The notes beneath the pieces are model-generated. The model was not told the origin of the DNA. It saw only the letters and a program-made list of their open reading frames with translations, and ran no database searches. From positions 1-64,000 of the forward strand of contig JALOAH010000008.1 in NCBI GenBank assembly GCA_023228865.1: 64,000 nt of DNA, read 5' to 3'. Shown in pieces: positions 9,625 to 17,915 of the stretch (position 1 is its first letter; every line of letters starts with the position of its first letter). The translations under genes and the position numbers were made by a program. Source of the stretch: Porticoccaceae bacterium (GTDB lineage Bacteria > Pseudomonadota > Gammaproteobacteria > Pseudomonadales > Porticoccaceae).

Positions 9625-10083
9625 ATGTCTGAATCAGCTGTAGCACAGGAAAACCCCTTTGGTCGCACCATCAACAGTGGCGACATTGTCGACACGTTAA
9701 GTTTTTTTGACAGTTGGGAAGACCGCTACAAGTATATTATTGACCTTGGCAAGGAATTGCCGCCCCTCGACGAGTCCCTGCATACCGACGGGCTGCGGGT
9801 CAAGGGCTGCCAGAGCCAGGTCTGGATAGCGACAAGTCTCAACAACGGCAAGATCCAGCTTTCTGCCGACAGCGACGCCTTTATCGTCAAGGGATTGTTG
9901 GGTGTGGTTCTCGCTGCCTATAACAACAGAACCCCGGCTGAGGTGCTGGCGTTTGATGTTGACGCCTATTTCGATGAGCTGGAACTGCTCAGCCATCTGA
10001 CGCCAACCCGCGGTAATGGACTGCGGGCGGTGGTGGCTCATATTCGCGCCATTGCCCAGACGCTTGCGGGGGGCAATGGCTGA
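9625..10083 (+). CDS. sufE: Sulfur acceptor SufE
   Basis: Receives persulfide sulfur from SufS and delivers it to SufB. The 152 residues carry the acceptor cysteine C62 in the VKGCQSQVW loop. The E. coli protein is about 138 residues, and this one has a slightly longer N-terminus. Last gene of the suf operon, followed at 28 nt by a strong terminator hairpin. Confidence 0.95.
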   Translation: MSESAVAQENPFGRTINSGDIVDTLSFFDSWEDRYKYIIDLGKELPPLDESLHTDGLRVKGCQSQVWIATSLNNGKIQLSADSDAFIVKGLLGVVLAAYNNRTPAEVLAFDVDAYFDELELLSHLTPTRGNGLRAVVAHIRAIAQTLAGGNG

Positions 10084-10110
10084 AGTTTTCCCAGGGTTGC
10101 AACCTTCTCA

Positions 10111-10140
10111 AAAACTCCGCTGTGGCGGAGTTTTATTTTT
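10111..10140. terminator. Terminator between sufE and the SPOR gene
   Basis: AAAACTCCGC (10111-10120) and GCGGAGTTTT (10125-10134) form a perfect 10-bp stem with a 4-nt loop, followed by ATTTTT. A/T runs on both sides suit bidirectional termination for the convergent sufE and SPOR genes. Confidence 0.88.
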
Positions 10141-10949
10141 TAAAGCCGCCTTTTTAGCTGAATGCTGTCAATGCCGTTCTGGGTGAGAATGGCGCGGGCG
10201 TTGCTGAGTTCAGCTTTGCTGGTAAAGGGTCCGACAAGCACGCGGTGCCAGGTTTCGTTGCCGCCAGTGGACACTTTTTCAATATTTGCATGCATATTGA
10301 GCAGCAATAGGCTGGCTCTGACGCTGTCGGCATCAGCCGCGCTTCTGAACGATCCGGCCTGGAGAACATAAACCTCCGTGGATGGTGCCGCTTCTTGAGC
10401 GGGCGCAGATGGTGGTGGCGGAGGAGGAGGTGGCTGAGCTGGCGCAGTTGTTGCGGCAACATCCGCCTGGGGTGGCGGGCTGATTTTCTCCGCCACCACG
10501 GTTTTGTCCTCGCTGGTTTCCGTGGTTTTTGTCAAATTTTCTGTGGTTGCCGCCAGGGTTTTGGCATCTGGTTCGGGAATGACAACGGCCTTGGCGGCGG
10601 GCATTTCGCCATTTTCATCGGGAACAATGACTTCGCTTTCTTTTAACAGGGTATAAAAATCAAAGCGCGGTTTATGGCTCTGGCTGGTTTCTGGTGCAGG
10701 TTCGGCCTGTGGCGGCGCGGCCTCGCTATCGGCGGTTTGGGCTGTGGTGTTGTCGCCTTCTTGCTCACCCTGCCAATTGATAATGCCGGTGACCAGGGTG
10801 CCGATCAAAACTCCGGCCACGAGCCATATCCAGCCAGGCAGGCTTTGCCTTGAAGGTTTAACCCTGGTATTTCTGGGTTTCGCTGTGCGGCGGTTGGTTG
10901 GCGGATAATCTCTAGTCATGGCGTCGACGTGTCTGTGCAACCTGGGCAT
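10140..10949 (-). CDS. SPOR-domain inner-membrane protein (FtsN-like layout)
   Basis: Likely binds denuded peptidoglycan at division sites in the periplasm. The 269 residues have a basic cytoplasmic N-terminus, one membrane segment (about 40-59), a long Pro/Ala/Glu-rich linker with a run of eight prolines, and a C-terminal SPOR domain (about 192-269). That layout resembles FtsN, and SPOR genes beside priA are common in gammaproteobacteria (recalled). Neither the ATG at 10949 nor the one at 10919 has a clear ribosome site. A -10-like TATAAT on this strand lies at 10969-10974. Confidence 0.85.
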   Translation of the reverse strand: MPRLHRHVDAMTRDYPPTNRRTAKPRNTRVKPSRQSLPGWIWLVAGVLIGTLVTGIINWQGEQEGDNTTAQTADSEAAPPQAEPAPETSQSHKPRFDFYTLLKESEVIVPDENGEMPAAKAVVIPEPDAKTLAATTENLTKTTETSEDKTVVAEKISPPPQADVAATTAPAQPPPPPPPPSAPAQEAAPSTEVYVLQAGSFRSAADADSVRASLLLLNMHANIEKVSTGGNETWHRVLVGPFTSKAELSNARAILTQNGIDSIQLKRRL

Positions 10950-11249
10950 TGTTTTATGGGGTGATGGGATTATATAAGAATAAACCTTTGAATTTAAATA
11001 AATCTTTTAACGCTTTGAAAAATAATAAAATCTAATGGCCTGACCCTTAGCCATGACGGGTGAGAAAACCTTTGGTCTGAATCAAATTTTGTCCTGTCTG
11101 GGTAAACGCAGCGGCTCTGTTTGACAATAAAATCAGCGAAAACTGGCAAGGGGGGCTGCTGGCAAAGTGTCACCAGAGCAAAACACATTGCCGAGCCGGG
11201 AGTGCAGCTGAAAATCTTGATCCGCAAGCGCTCTGGTGCAGTATTGGGG
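10950..11249. other. Intergenic region between SPOR gene and priA
   Basis: AT-rich next to the SPOR gene, with its probable -10 at 10969-10974. The rest shows no convincing gene. A 77-codon minus-strand frame at 10994-11227 has no ribosome site or recognisable domain. Confidence 0.4.
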
Positions 11250-13451
11250 CTAACTGGATTCCTGAGGATCTATATCCACGGCCCAACGCAGGTTGCGACT
11301 GTCTTTGTCGGCCTCAAGTTGCTGGCACATCAGGGTTAGGGCGTCGCCCAGCTGGCGCCTGTTGCTGGCAAACATGGAGAGCACAAAGCGGTGAAAGCCT
11401 TTGCGTCGCTCCAATGTTGCAGGTAGCGGCCCCAGATAGCGTGCGTCTGGGCTGGGGGGCAGTGCCTTTTCAAGCAGTGCGCGCGCCCTGTTGAGATAGG
11501 ACTCCGCCAGTTTGGGATTGCTGGCTTCTGCGCGCACAATCGCCATATGGCTGTAGGGGGGCAGACCTTGGTGGCGGCGATCGGCGAGCAGCATTTTGGA
11601 GAAGTTGCGGTAATCTCCTTTCACCAGTTCGCGAAGCAGGGGGTGGTCAACGTAGTGACTCTGGATAATCACCTTGCCTGGCTGGTCGCCACGGCCGGCG
11701 CGACCGGCCACCTGGGTGATCATTTGCGCCATTCTTTCCATTGCCCTGAAATCGGTGCTGAAAAGACCGCTGTCTACTTCGAGAAGGGCAGCCAGGGTGA
11801 CACCAGGAAAGTGATGGCCTTTGGCAATCATCTGGGTGCCGACGAGAATGCAGGGCTTATTGCGGTGAATTTCTTCTATGGCATTGGCCATGGCGTTTTT
11901 GTTTCTGGTGCTGTCTCTGTCGAGGCGAATAATGCGGGTGCCGGGAAACAGCTGTTCCAAAATCTCTTCGCTGCGCTCCGTGCCCTGGCCGACAAAATGG
12001 ATATTGGCGCTGTGGCATTGGCTGCACAGGGATGGCAGGGGCTGTTGTTGTTCGCACTGGTGGCAAATGAGCTTGTTTTGGCGCAAATGGGTGGTCATTT
12101 TCGTTGAGCAGTGGAGGCATTCTGCCTGCCAGCCGCAGTCGTGGCAGAGCAGCAGGGGAGCATAACCGCGGCGATTGAGAAAGACCAATACCTGGTTGCC
12201 GTTGCCGAGTTCCGCTGTCATGGCCTTGAGCAGGGGAGCCGAAAAGCCCGCTTTCAAATCGGTTCCCTTCAGATCTATGAGTTGCCATTGGGGGTGCGGG
12301 TGGTGATGGCCGCGATCTCTCAGCTCGATCGATGTATAGCGGCCGCGCTCACTGTTGAGCTGGGTTTCCAGGGAAGGGGTGGCGCTGCCAAGAATCACAG
12401 GAATCTGCTCCCGGTTGGCGCGCATCACAGCCACATCCCTTGCGGAGTAGCGGAAGCCATCCTGCTGCTTAAATGAGGGGTCGTGTTCTTCGTCGAGAAT
12501 AATGATTCCCGGATTGGCCAGCGGCGTAAAAATAGCCGATCTGGTGCCGATAATAATTCTGGCAATGCCGCTGCGGGCGTCTGCCCAACTTTGCAGGCGC
12601 TCTCTGTCGCTGAGACCTGAGTGTATCGGGGCGACAGGGCAATTAAAGCGGCGCTGAAATCTTGTCAGTGTCTGCGGGGTAAGGTTGATTTCCGGAACCA
12701 GCACCAGCGCCTGTTTGCCGGCCTTTAAAATCTCTGCGATGGCCTGCAGGTATACCTCTGTTTTACCGGTGCCGGTGTCGCCAAATAACAGGTAACTTTG
12801 AAAACCTTCAAGATGGATGTTCGCCAGTGCCTGTTGTTGCTCGGCTCTGAGGCTGAGGCCGGGTTCGGCGAGTAGTTTATCCGCCGAAAACAGCGCCTTG
12901 GGCAAAAACAGCTTGCTGATCAGGCCACGACTTTCCAGGGCGCGAATATTGACGCGGCTAAAACCTTTTTCAATCAGCTCCTCGCTGCTTAGGCTGTGGT
13001 GTTCTCTCAGTAAATGCACCAGCTGCTGCTGTTTTTTTGCCCTTTGCAGCGAGGTTTCACTGAGACCGAGGCCGAGGTTACTGAGCTGCCAATGTTCGCA
13101 AACATGGTCGGGCACGGGCGCGCCCTTGCGCAGCAGGGCGGGCAGGGTGGAAAGCAGTGTGTCGCCCACTGGGTGTTGATAATAGTCTGCAGCCCAGAGA
13201 TACAGTTGCAGTAGCTGCTCATCCACCAGCGGTTCCTGGTCGATGACCTCGCTGATGGCTTTGAGTTTGTGCATGGGTTGGGAGCTGTTTTCGGCGCAGC
13301 CGATGACAATGCCCACCAGGGTGCGTTTGCCAAAGGGGACTTTGACGCGAGTGCCGACAGGAATTTGTCGTTCCCCTTGGTGACTGTTTGCCGCAGGCAG
13401 ATAGTCAAAACCGCGTCTCAGGGGTGAGGGTATGGCAACAGTAAATATCAA
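11250..13451 (-). CDS. priA: Primosomal replication-restart helicase PriA
   Basis: 3'-5' DNA helicase that reloads the replisome at stalled forks. The 733 residues match PriA length. Visible features are the N-terminal 3'BD start (FTVAIPSPLRRGFDYL), Walker A GDTGTGKT (224-231), a DEEH Walker B, and paired zinc-binding cysteines (CHDC, CLHC, CHQC, CSQC) in the helicase core. Divergent from rpmE across 150 bp, as in many gammaproteobacteria. Confidence 0.96.
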   Translation of the reverse strand: MIFTVAIPSPLRRGFDYLPAANSHQGERQIPVGTRVKVPFGKRTLVGIVIGCAENSSQPMHKLKAISEVIDQEPLVDEQLLQLYLWAADYYQHPVGDTLLSTLPALLRKGAPVPDHVCEHWQLSNLGLGLSETSLQRAKKQQQLVHLLREHHSLSSEELIEKGFSRVNIRALESRGLISKLFLPKALFSADKLLAEPGLSLRAEQQQALANIHLEGFQSYLLFGDTGTGKTEVYLQAIAEILKAGKQALVLVPEINLTPQTLTRFQRRFNCPVAPIHSGLSDRERLQSWADARSGIARIIIGTRSAIFTPLANPGIIILDEEHDPSFKQQDGFRYSARDVAVMRANREQIPVILGSATPSLETQLNSERGRYTSIELRDRGHHHPHPQWQLIDLKGTDLKAGFSAPLLKAMTAELGNGNQVLVFLNRRGYAPLLLCHDCGWQAECLHCSTKMTTHLRQNKLICHQCEQQQPLPSLCSQCHSANIHFVGQGTERSEEILEQLFPGTRIIRLDRDSTRNKNAMANAIEEIHRNKPCILVGTQMIAKGHHFPGVTLAALLEVDSGLFSTDFRAMERMAQMITQVAGRAGRGDQPGKVIIQSHYVDHPLLRELVKGDYRNFSKMLLADRRHQGLPPYSHMAIVRAEASNPKLAESYLNRARALLEKALPPSPDARYLGPLPATLERRKGFHRFVLSMFASNRRQLGDALTLMCQQLEADKDSRNLRWAVDIDPQESS

Positions 13452-13484
13452 ACCGGGTTCCGCGCTAGGTTATGCAATAGATTG

Positions 13485-13512
13485 TTGAAAATTGGTGGGA
13501 TTCTGTTAGTAT
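13485..13512 (+). promoter_or_regulatory. Probable rpmE promoter
   Basis: TTGAAA (13485-13490) and TAGTAT (13507-13512) are separated by 16 nt. Predicted transcripts would have a leader of about 80 nt before rpmE. Confidence 0.6.
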
Positions 13513-13601
13513 GCGCGCTCCGTAAACCAACGGCATGCGGTGCCCGGCAAGAGTGGAAAAGTAAATGACTGGGTGGCGGTATGCAAGCATTGAGGCGCAT
13601 T

Positions 13602-13817
13602 ATGAAATCTGAAATCCATCCAGTCTATGGCAAAATGACCGCCAACTGTAGCTGCGGCAACGTAATTGAAGTGGGTTCTACTCTGGCAAACAACATCCAC
13701 CTGGACGTCTGCTCAAGCTGTCACCCATTCTATACCGGCAAGCAAAAAGTTGCTGATGTCGGCGGCCGTATCGATCGCTTCAAGAAGCGTTTTGGCGGCA
13801 AAATTTCCAGCAAATAA
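13602..13817 (+). CDS. rpmE: 50S ribosomal protein L31
   Basis: Zinc-binding C+ form of L31, which bridges the large and small ribosomal subunits. Starting at the ATG at 13602 gives 71 residues beginning [16 protein letters not shown], the family's normal start and size. A GAGGCG ribosome site precedes it. The upstream in-frame ATG at 13581 would add seven unlikely residues. Cysteine pairs CSCG and CSSC supply the zinc site. Confidence 0.96.
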   Translation: MKSEIHPVYGKMTANCSCGNVIEVGSTLANNIHLDVCSSCHPFYTGKQKVADVGGRIDRFKKRFGGKISSK

Positions 13818-13827
13818 GTTTTTACCC

Positions 13828-14679
13828 TTGTTTGAGCGTAAAACGCCCTGGCGCCACCGCCGGGGCGTTTTTGTTTGGCTGCTGTTTGTTGTTGTCGCCA
13901 GCCAATGTGCTCGCAGTGGCGCCGACACCCTGTCCGTTGCCGGGTTGCCTTTGGCCAGCCAATCCAGCTTGCATTGCGGTCTTGGCCAGCTTGCGCAAAC
14001 ATCCCGAGTAGAGGCGGTGGCCATCAAATCCGTAATTGATGGCGATACCCTCAAGCTGGTGGATGGTCGCAAAGTTCGCCTTATTGGCATTAATGCCCCT
14101 GAGCTTCACAGCCCGCAGCGCCCTCAGGAAGAGTTCCATGGCCGCAAGGCCAAGGCTGCAGCAGGGGAGTTTTTTACACGTGGCGCAAAGGCCTATCTGG
14201 TTGAAGATAAGGAGAGCAGGGATCATTACGGGCGCGCGCTGGCTCATCTGTTCAATGATAAGGGTGAAAATCTCGAAGCCCATTTGCTGAGCCGCGGTCT
14301 AGCCTGGCATGTGGCAGTTCCCCCCAATCTTCACCTTGCGGATTGTCTGGCAAAGCTGGAGGCCAGAGCGCGCGCCCAGAATCTCGGCATTTGGCAACTG
14401 GGGGCGTTATCCTCACAAACTCTGGCGGGAGGTGGTTTTCAGCGAGTTCGAGGGCGAGTGGAAAAAGTCACCCTGGCCGGGGCATGGTGGCTGAATTTTG
14501 ACGGCGATCTGGCGGCAGTGATTTATCCCGAACACCAGCACCGTTTTGATAAAAAATGGCTGCGTCGTCTCGAGGGGCAACGTGTTGAAGTTCAGGGGTG
14601 GGTCTATTCCGCCCCGCGGGGCAAGAAAGCCTGGCGCATGAAACTGGAAACCCCCTACGCCATTGAAAAGGGTCATTAA
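13828..14679 (+). CDS. Secreted thermonuclease-like (SNase domain) protein
   Basis: Probable exported nuclease. Counted from the TTG at 13828 it has 283 residues. It begins with a basic segment (RKTPWRHRRG) and hydrophobic core (VFVWLLFVVVA), a likely signal peptide. The staphylococcal-nuclease catalytic set is visible: D71 and D73-T74 in VIDGDTLKL, R84 in KVRLIGINAPE, E92 in the same stretch, and an Arg in RDHYGRALAHL. No ATG or GTG lies between the rpmE stop and the signal peptide, so TTG is the best start. The stretch encoding residues 5-15 coincides with the rpmE terminator hairpin. Confidence 0.8.
   Translation: MFERKTPWRHRRGVFVWLLFVVVASQCARSGADTLSVAGLPLASQSSLHCGLGQLAQTSRVEAVAIKSVIDGDTLKLVDGRKVRLIGINAPELHSPQRPQEEFHGRKAKAAAGEFFTRGAKAYLVEDKESRDHYGRALAHLFNDKGENLEAHLLSRGLAWHVAVPPNLHLADCLAKLEARARAQNLGIWQLGALSSQTLAGGGFQRVRGRVEKVTLAGAWWLNFDGDLAAVIYPEHQHRFDKKWLRRLEGQRVEVQGWVYSAPRGKKAWRMKLETPYAIEKGH
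13840..13872 (+). terminator. rpmE terminator overlapping the nuclease 5' end
   Basis: AAAACGCCC (13840-13848) pairs with GGGCGTTTT (13863-13871) and extends inward imperfectly, ending in TTTTT. It sits 22 nt after rpmE but within the coding frame of the nuclease signal peptide. Confidence 0.75.
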
Positions 14680-14805
14680 CCGAATTCTGCAGCCAGCTGC
14701 CTGAATTTTTCCCCGTCATCCAGTGACAAACAACCAAGCTCGGTCGGTGACAAACGATTACCAAGCAGCAATTCCCTGTAAATTTAAGGGTTATTTCGAA
14801 AGTGC

Positions 14806-14819
14806 TTAATCTGGATCAA
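14806..14819 (+). promoter_or_regulatory. Anr/FNR box upstream of ompW
   Basis: TTAAT-CTGG-ATCAA differs from TTGAT-N4-ATCAA at one position. A -10-like TTTACT at 14842-14847 places the box centre near -41.5 (class II). Anaerobic activation of ompW by the Anr/FNR encoded next door is the likely meaning. Confidence 0.65.
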
Positions 14820-14881
14820 ATGCCCTTTTTTCAGTTAGTGGTTTACTGACACCAGACAAAACTGAAAAGGGAAGCATCCAT

Positions 14882-15607
14882 ATGAAACTTAAATCACTTG
14901 TAATGGGCACTGCAGTGGCGGTTGCGGCAATGTCATCCACTGCTGCCTTGGCTTACCAGGCTGGAGATATTATTGTCCGCGCGGGCGCGGTGACAGTGGC
15001 GCCGGATGAAAGCAGCGATGGCATTGCCATTCCAGCATTGAATGTGCCCGCGCTGGCGGGCACCGAGGCCGAGGTAGACAGCAATACCCAGCTCGGCCTG
15101 ACCGCCACCTATATGCTCAGTTCTTCCCTGGGTATTGAATTGCTGGCGGCAACGCCGTTTAGCCATGACATTGCTGCGAATTTAAATGCGGCCAACCTGG
15201 GCACAATCAACGCCGGCTCAACCAAGCACCTGCCGCCCACTGTGTCGCTGGTTTGGTATCCCCTGGGTAGCGAGCAAACCCTTTCTCCCTATCTTGGCGC
15301 GGGTATCAATTACACGGTTTTCTTCGATGAGAAAGTCAGTGGTGATCTCGAAGCTGCAACCGGCGGTCTTGCCGGGCTTGATGGGCCTCTGCCCATGTCG
15401 CTGGATCTGGATGACTCCTGGGGCGTGGCGGCACAGATGGGTGTGGATTTTGCGATCAATAGTAACTGGCACGTGAATGCATCTGTGCGCTGGATTGATA
15501 TTGAAACAGAGGCCACATTTTCTGCGGGGGGTGCAACCATTATCAGTGTCGAGAACGTGGAGATTGATCCCTGGGTGTACCAGCTCAATATCGGCTACAA
15601 ATTCTGA
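14882..15607 (+). CDS. ompW: OmpW-family outer-membrane beta-barrel protein
   Basis: Small eight-stranded outer-membrane barrel with a hydrophobic channel. The 241 residues start with a signal peptide (MKLKSLVMGTAVAVAAMSS, cleavage likely after ALA at about 24). The first barrel strand DIIVRAGAVTVAPDESS is typical of OmpW, as is the end WVYQLNIGYKF with a C-terminal Phe. The ATG at 14882 follows GGGAAGC. An Anr/FNR box lies upstream. E. coli ompW is FNR-activated, which fits. Confidence 0.92.
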   Translation: MKLKSLVMGTAVAVAAMSSTAALAYQAGDIIVRAGAVTVAPDESSDGIAIPALNVPALAGTEAEVDSNTQLGLTATYMLSSSLGIELLAATPFSHDIAANLNAANLGTINAGSTKHLPPTVSLVWYPLGSEQTLSPYLGAGINYTVFFDEKVSGDLEAATGGLAGLDGPLPMSLDLDDSWGVAAQMGVDFAINSNWHVNASVRWIDIETEATFSAGGATIISVENVEIDPWVYQLNIGYKF

Positions 15608-15623
15608 TTTACAGGGCTGCAAT

Positions 15624-15657
15624 AAAAAGCCGGAGCCTTTAAGGGCTCCGGCTTTTT
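15624..15657. terminator. Bidirectional terminator between ompW and anr/fnr
   Basis: AAAAAGCCGGAGCC (15624-15637) and GGCTCCGGCTTTTT (15644-15657) form a perfect 14-bp stem. It serves the convergent ompW and anr/fnr genes. Confidence 0.93.
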
Positions 15658-15673
15658 TATTTGTCTGCTGGAT

Positions 15674-16390
15674 TCAGGTGTTGGCCATGGCCTTGAGTTT
15701 ATCCAGATGCAGGATTTCAATTTCTTTTTTATCGACGATCAATAGTTGTTGCTTCTGAAAGCGGCTGAACACTCTGCTCACAGTTTCGACGGTTAACCCC
15801 AGATAATTGCCGATATCGGCTCTGGACATGGGCAGGCGGAAGCGACTGCCCGATAAGCTTCTTCTCGCGTTGCGCGCGGAAATGCTGGTCAGCAGGGTGG
15901 CGATACGCTCTTCTGCGCTGTTTTTACTGAGCATGGTAATGAGTTGCTGATCATTGGTGATTTCTCTGCTCATGAGGCTGAAAAAATGCCGCTGCAGGGA
16001 GGGAATCTGAATACTCAGCTCCTCCATGCGCGAAAAGGGAATTTCGCAGATGGCCGAGGTTTCGAGGGCAATGGCAGAGTTGAGGTGATTGGGATGGCCA
16101 ATGCCATCCATGCCAAAAATTTCTCCGGGCAGATAAAAGCCAGTAACCTGTTCGATGCCTTCATTGTTGACGGTAAAGCCCTTGATGGCGCCGCTGCGCA
16201 CTGCATAAATGGATTTAAAGGCTTCGCCGGCATAATAGATGTGGTCACCTTTTTGCAAGGGGCGACCGCGTTCGACAATATCGTTGAGTTTGTCAATTTC
16301 GTGGACTTGCAGGGCAATGGGAAGACAAAGGGCATTCATGCGGCAGTCGCCACAATGAATGGTGCTGTTATGGGGGCAATTGGCTTCCAT
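15674..16390 (-). CDS. anr: Oxygen-sensing transcription regulator Anr/FNR
   Basis: Global anaerobic regulator: a [4Fe-4S] cluster keeps it dimeric and DNA-binding without oxygen. From the ATG at 16390 (preceded by AGGAG) it has 238 residues. Cysteines at 13, 16 and 22 (CGDCRMNALC) plus C115 in SAICEIP reproduce the E. coli FNR ligand set, with an extra C5. The recognition helix LTVETVSRVFSRF includes E202, S205 and R206, which read TTGAT half-sites. Many such sites occur in this window. The symbol anr follows pseudomonad usage and fnr would be equivalent. Confidence 0.95.
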   Translation of the reverse strand: MEANCPHNSTIHCGDCRMNALCLPIALQVHEIDKLNDIVERGRPLQKGDHIYYAGEAFKSIYAVRSGAIKGFTVNNEGIEQVTGFYLPGEIFGMDGIGHPNHLNSAIALETSAICEIPFSRMEELSIQIPSLQRHFFSLMSREITNDQQLITMLSKNSAEERIATLLTSISARNARRSLSGSRFRLPMSRADIGNYLGLTVETVSRVFSRFQKQQLLIVDKKEIEILHLDKLKAMANT

Positions 16391-16528
16391 CGGTGACTCC
16401 TGTGATCTCGGCAAGATTATAGGCTTCCAGCCGTCACCCTTCAATCAGCTTTGAACGGATTTCCTTTGGCAATGGAGTTGATTCCGCCCGTGAATCGGGG
16501 AGAATTGATGATTTGTTGGCAACGGTTA

Positions 16529-17701
16529 TTAAGGAAGTTGTTGGCTGCGGTTCTGGAGGGCGCGATTATAGAGCCTGTAAAGGGTGGAAATGTTGCGGCT
16601 GCCCTCAGGGGTCAACCTGCAGCGACTTCCCTGCTCTTCAACCCAGTTCAGGGTTTTAAGGTTGTTGAACAGGGTGCTCAATGCGGTATTGGCGCTGAAA
16701 AAGCGCTTTTCCACCTGGGCGTGGCAATAGAGTTGCTGAATAAAGTCAAAGACGGTTTCGTCCGCCATGGGGTGCCAGCTCCAGGCGCGTACCGGTGACA
16801 ACCCGGCATGGATGAGTTTGCGGTAATCGCTGCTGTCCGCTGTATTCTGGTACAGATAGCCGCCAATCATACCTTCCGCAGCCACCCCCAGTGCCAGCCA
16901 TTCCGGGCTGTTGCTATTGTGAAAGCCCCAGGGACCGTAGGCGAGCCTGTTGTTTTTAAGCAGGGCAATGTCAGGATGGCTGAGGCTTTTGAAACAATGA
17001 TCCCCAAAAAGCTGATAGCTCAGGGTTTGCATCAGGTCGTGGGTCGCCTTTACCATGGATTCCCATGCCCGTTGTTGTTTGGCGCCAGGGCTGCGCCAGC
17101 TAAATGCGATTTCCATGGCACCGGCCTGGGCGAGCAGAGACACCAGCGCGTAGATGAAATCCGGCTGCGTAGTGGCGCAGCAATAAACCGTTGCGCTAAT
17201 GTTAAAGACTGAATAGCTGTCGATGTTGGTTACCGCTTTATGGATGCTCGCCAGTCCCTGATTGGTGTCTGCAGTGGCAGCGTCAAGAGCCATCCGGATA
17301 TTGTTGAAGCCGAGGCCTTTCAGTAGCGCCAGGTTGTCTGGAAGACATTGTTGCGGCTCCAGGGTGATGCTTCTCTCTCCCTGACGGCCTTCAAGAACGC
17401 TGTAACTGCTGCAAAGCCTGAACAGCAATTGTGTGAGCTGGTCGCCGTCGAGCTGGCGGAAAGGAAAACCAACCAGACGTAGGTAGCGAACCTTTTGTCT
17501 CGCCGAGAGAAAACGTTTTTTAAACAGCAGTTCGGTGCAGATCAGGTCGACATAGCCGAGTATTTTTGTTGCCGGAAACTGGATCAAAATACCCGCGCTG
17601 GAGAGGGTTGGCAGCCGATTCTGCAGGGCAGCTGGCTCCAGGCGAGTGGGATCTGCCCAAAAAAGAGAGAACTCGCTGGTTGAATCGACGCCCGGGTTCA
17701 C
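16529..17701 (-). CDS. HemN-like protein lacking the radical-SAM cysteine motif
   Basis: About 390 residues from a GTG at 17701. The overall layout tracks HemN/coproporphyrinogen dehydrogenase: LVGFPFRQL where HemN has the GGGTPT loop, SITLEP where it has SIEVDP, LKGLGFNNIRMALDA where it has LRAEGFNRLSMG, and a C-terminal WLALGVAAEGMIGGYLYQN resembling DLLGIGVSAISMIGDCYAQN. The CxxxCxxC motif is absent (the N-terminal stretch reads ILIQFPATKILGYV), so SAM radical chemistry is not expected. It lies upstream of anr on the same strand, the position of hemN in pseudomonads. A diverged paralogue with a sensing or binding role, or a decaying copy, are both possible. The frame is intact. Confidence 0.65.
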   Translation of the reverse strand: MNPGVDSTSEFSLFWADPTRLEPAALQNRLPTLSSAGILIQFPATKILGYVDLICTELLFKKRFLSARQKVRYLRLVGFPFRQLDGDQLTQLLFRLCSSYSVLEGRQGERSITLEPQQCLPDNLALLKGLGFNNIRMALDAATADTNQGLASIHKAVTNIDSYSVFNISATVYCCATTQPDFIYALVSLLAQAGAMEIAFSWRSPGAKQQRAWESMVKATHDLMQTLSYQLFGDHCFKSLSHPDIALLKNNRLAYGPWGFHNSNSPEWLALGVAAEGMIGGYLYQNTADSSDYRKLIHAGLSPVRAWSWHPMADETVFDFIQQLYCHAQVEKRFFSANTALSTLFNNLKTLNWVEEQGSRCRLTPEGSRNISTLYRLYNRALQNRSQQLP

Positions 17702-17775
17702 GATGGCTAAACGCTCAGGTTGTTTATGAATAAAGGTTATGGGTTGAAGGCTACCCTCGAACCTCGAAAATCGAA

Positions 17776-17789
17776 ATGACGTAAATCAA
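17776..17789 (+). promoter_or_regulatory. Anr/FNR box upstream of the tandem Usp gene
   Basis: ATGAC-GTAA-ATCAA differs by one base from the Anr form TTGAC-N4-ATCAA. A -10-like TAGACT at 17813-17818 puts the box centre at about -42. Confidence 0.6.
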
Positions 17790-17915
17790 CAGACATCAAC
17801 ATCCACAGGGGCTAGACTTAAAGCCACAACCCGCTGCCAGTAGCTATTGAAGCGTTGAGAAAAATGTTCGATGTGCCGGGTTGATAACCATCAGCAATAA
17901 ACAGGAGGTACGACC

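Noticed and set aside
10994..11227. 77-codon minus-strand frame before the SPOR gene
   Set aside because: No ribosome site, no recognisable motif, and it covers the likely SPOR promoter.
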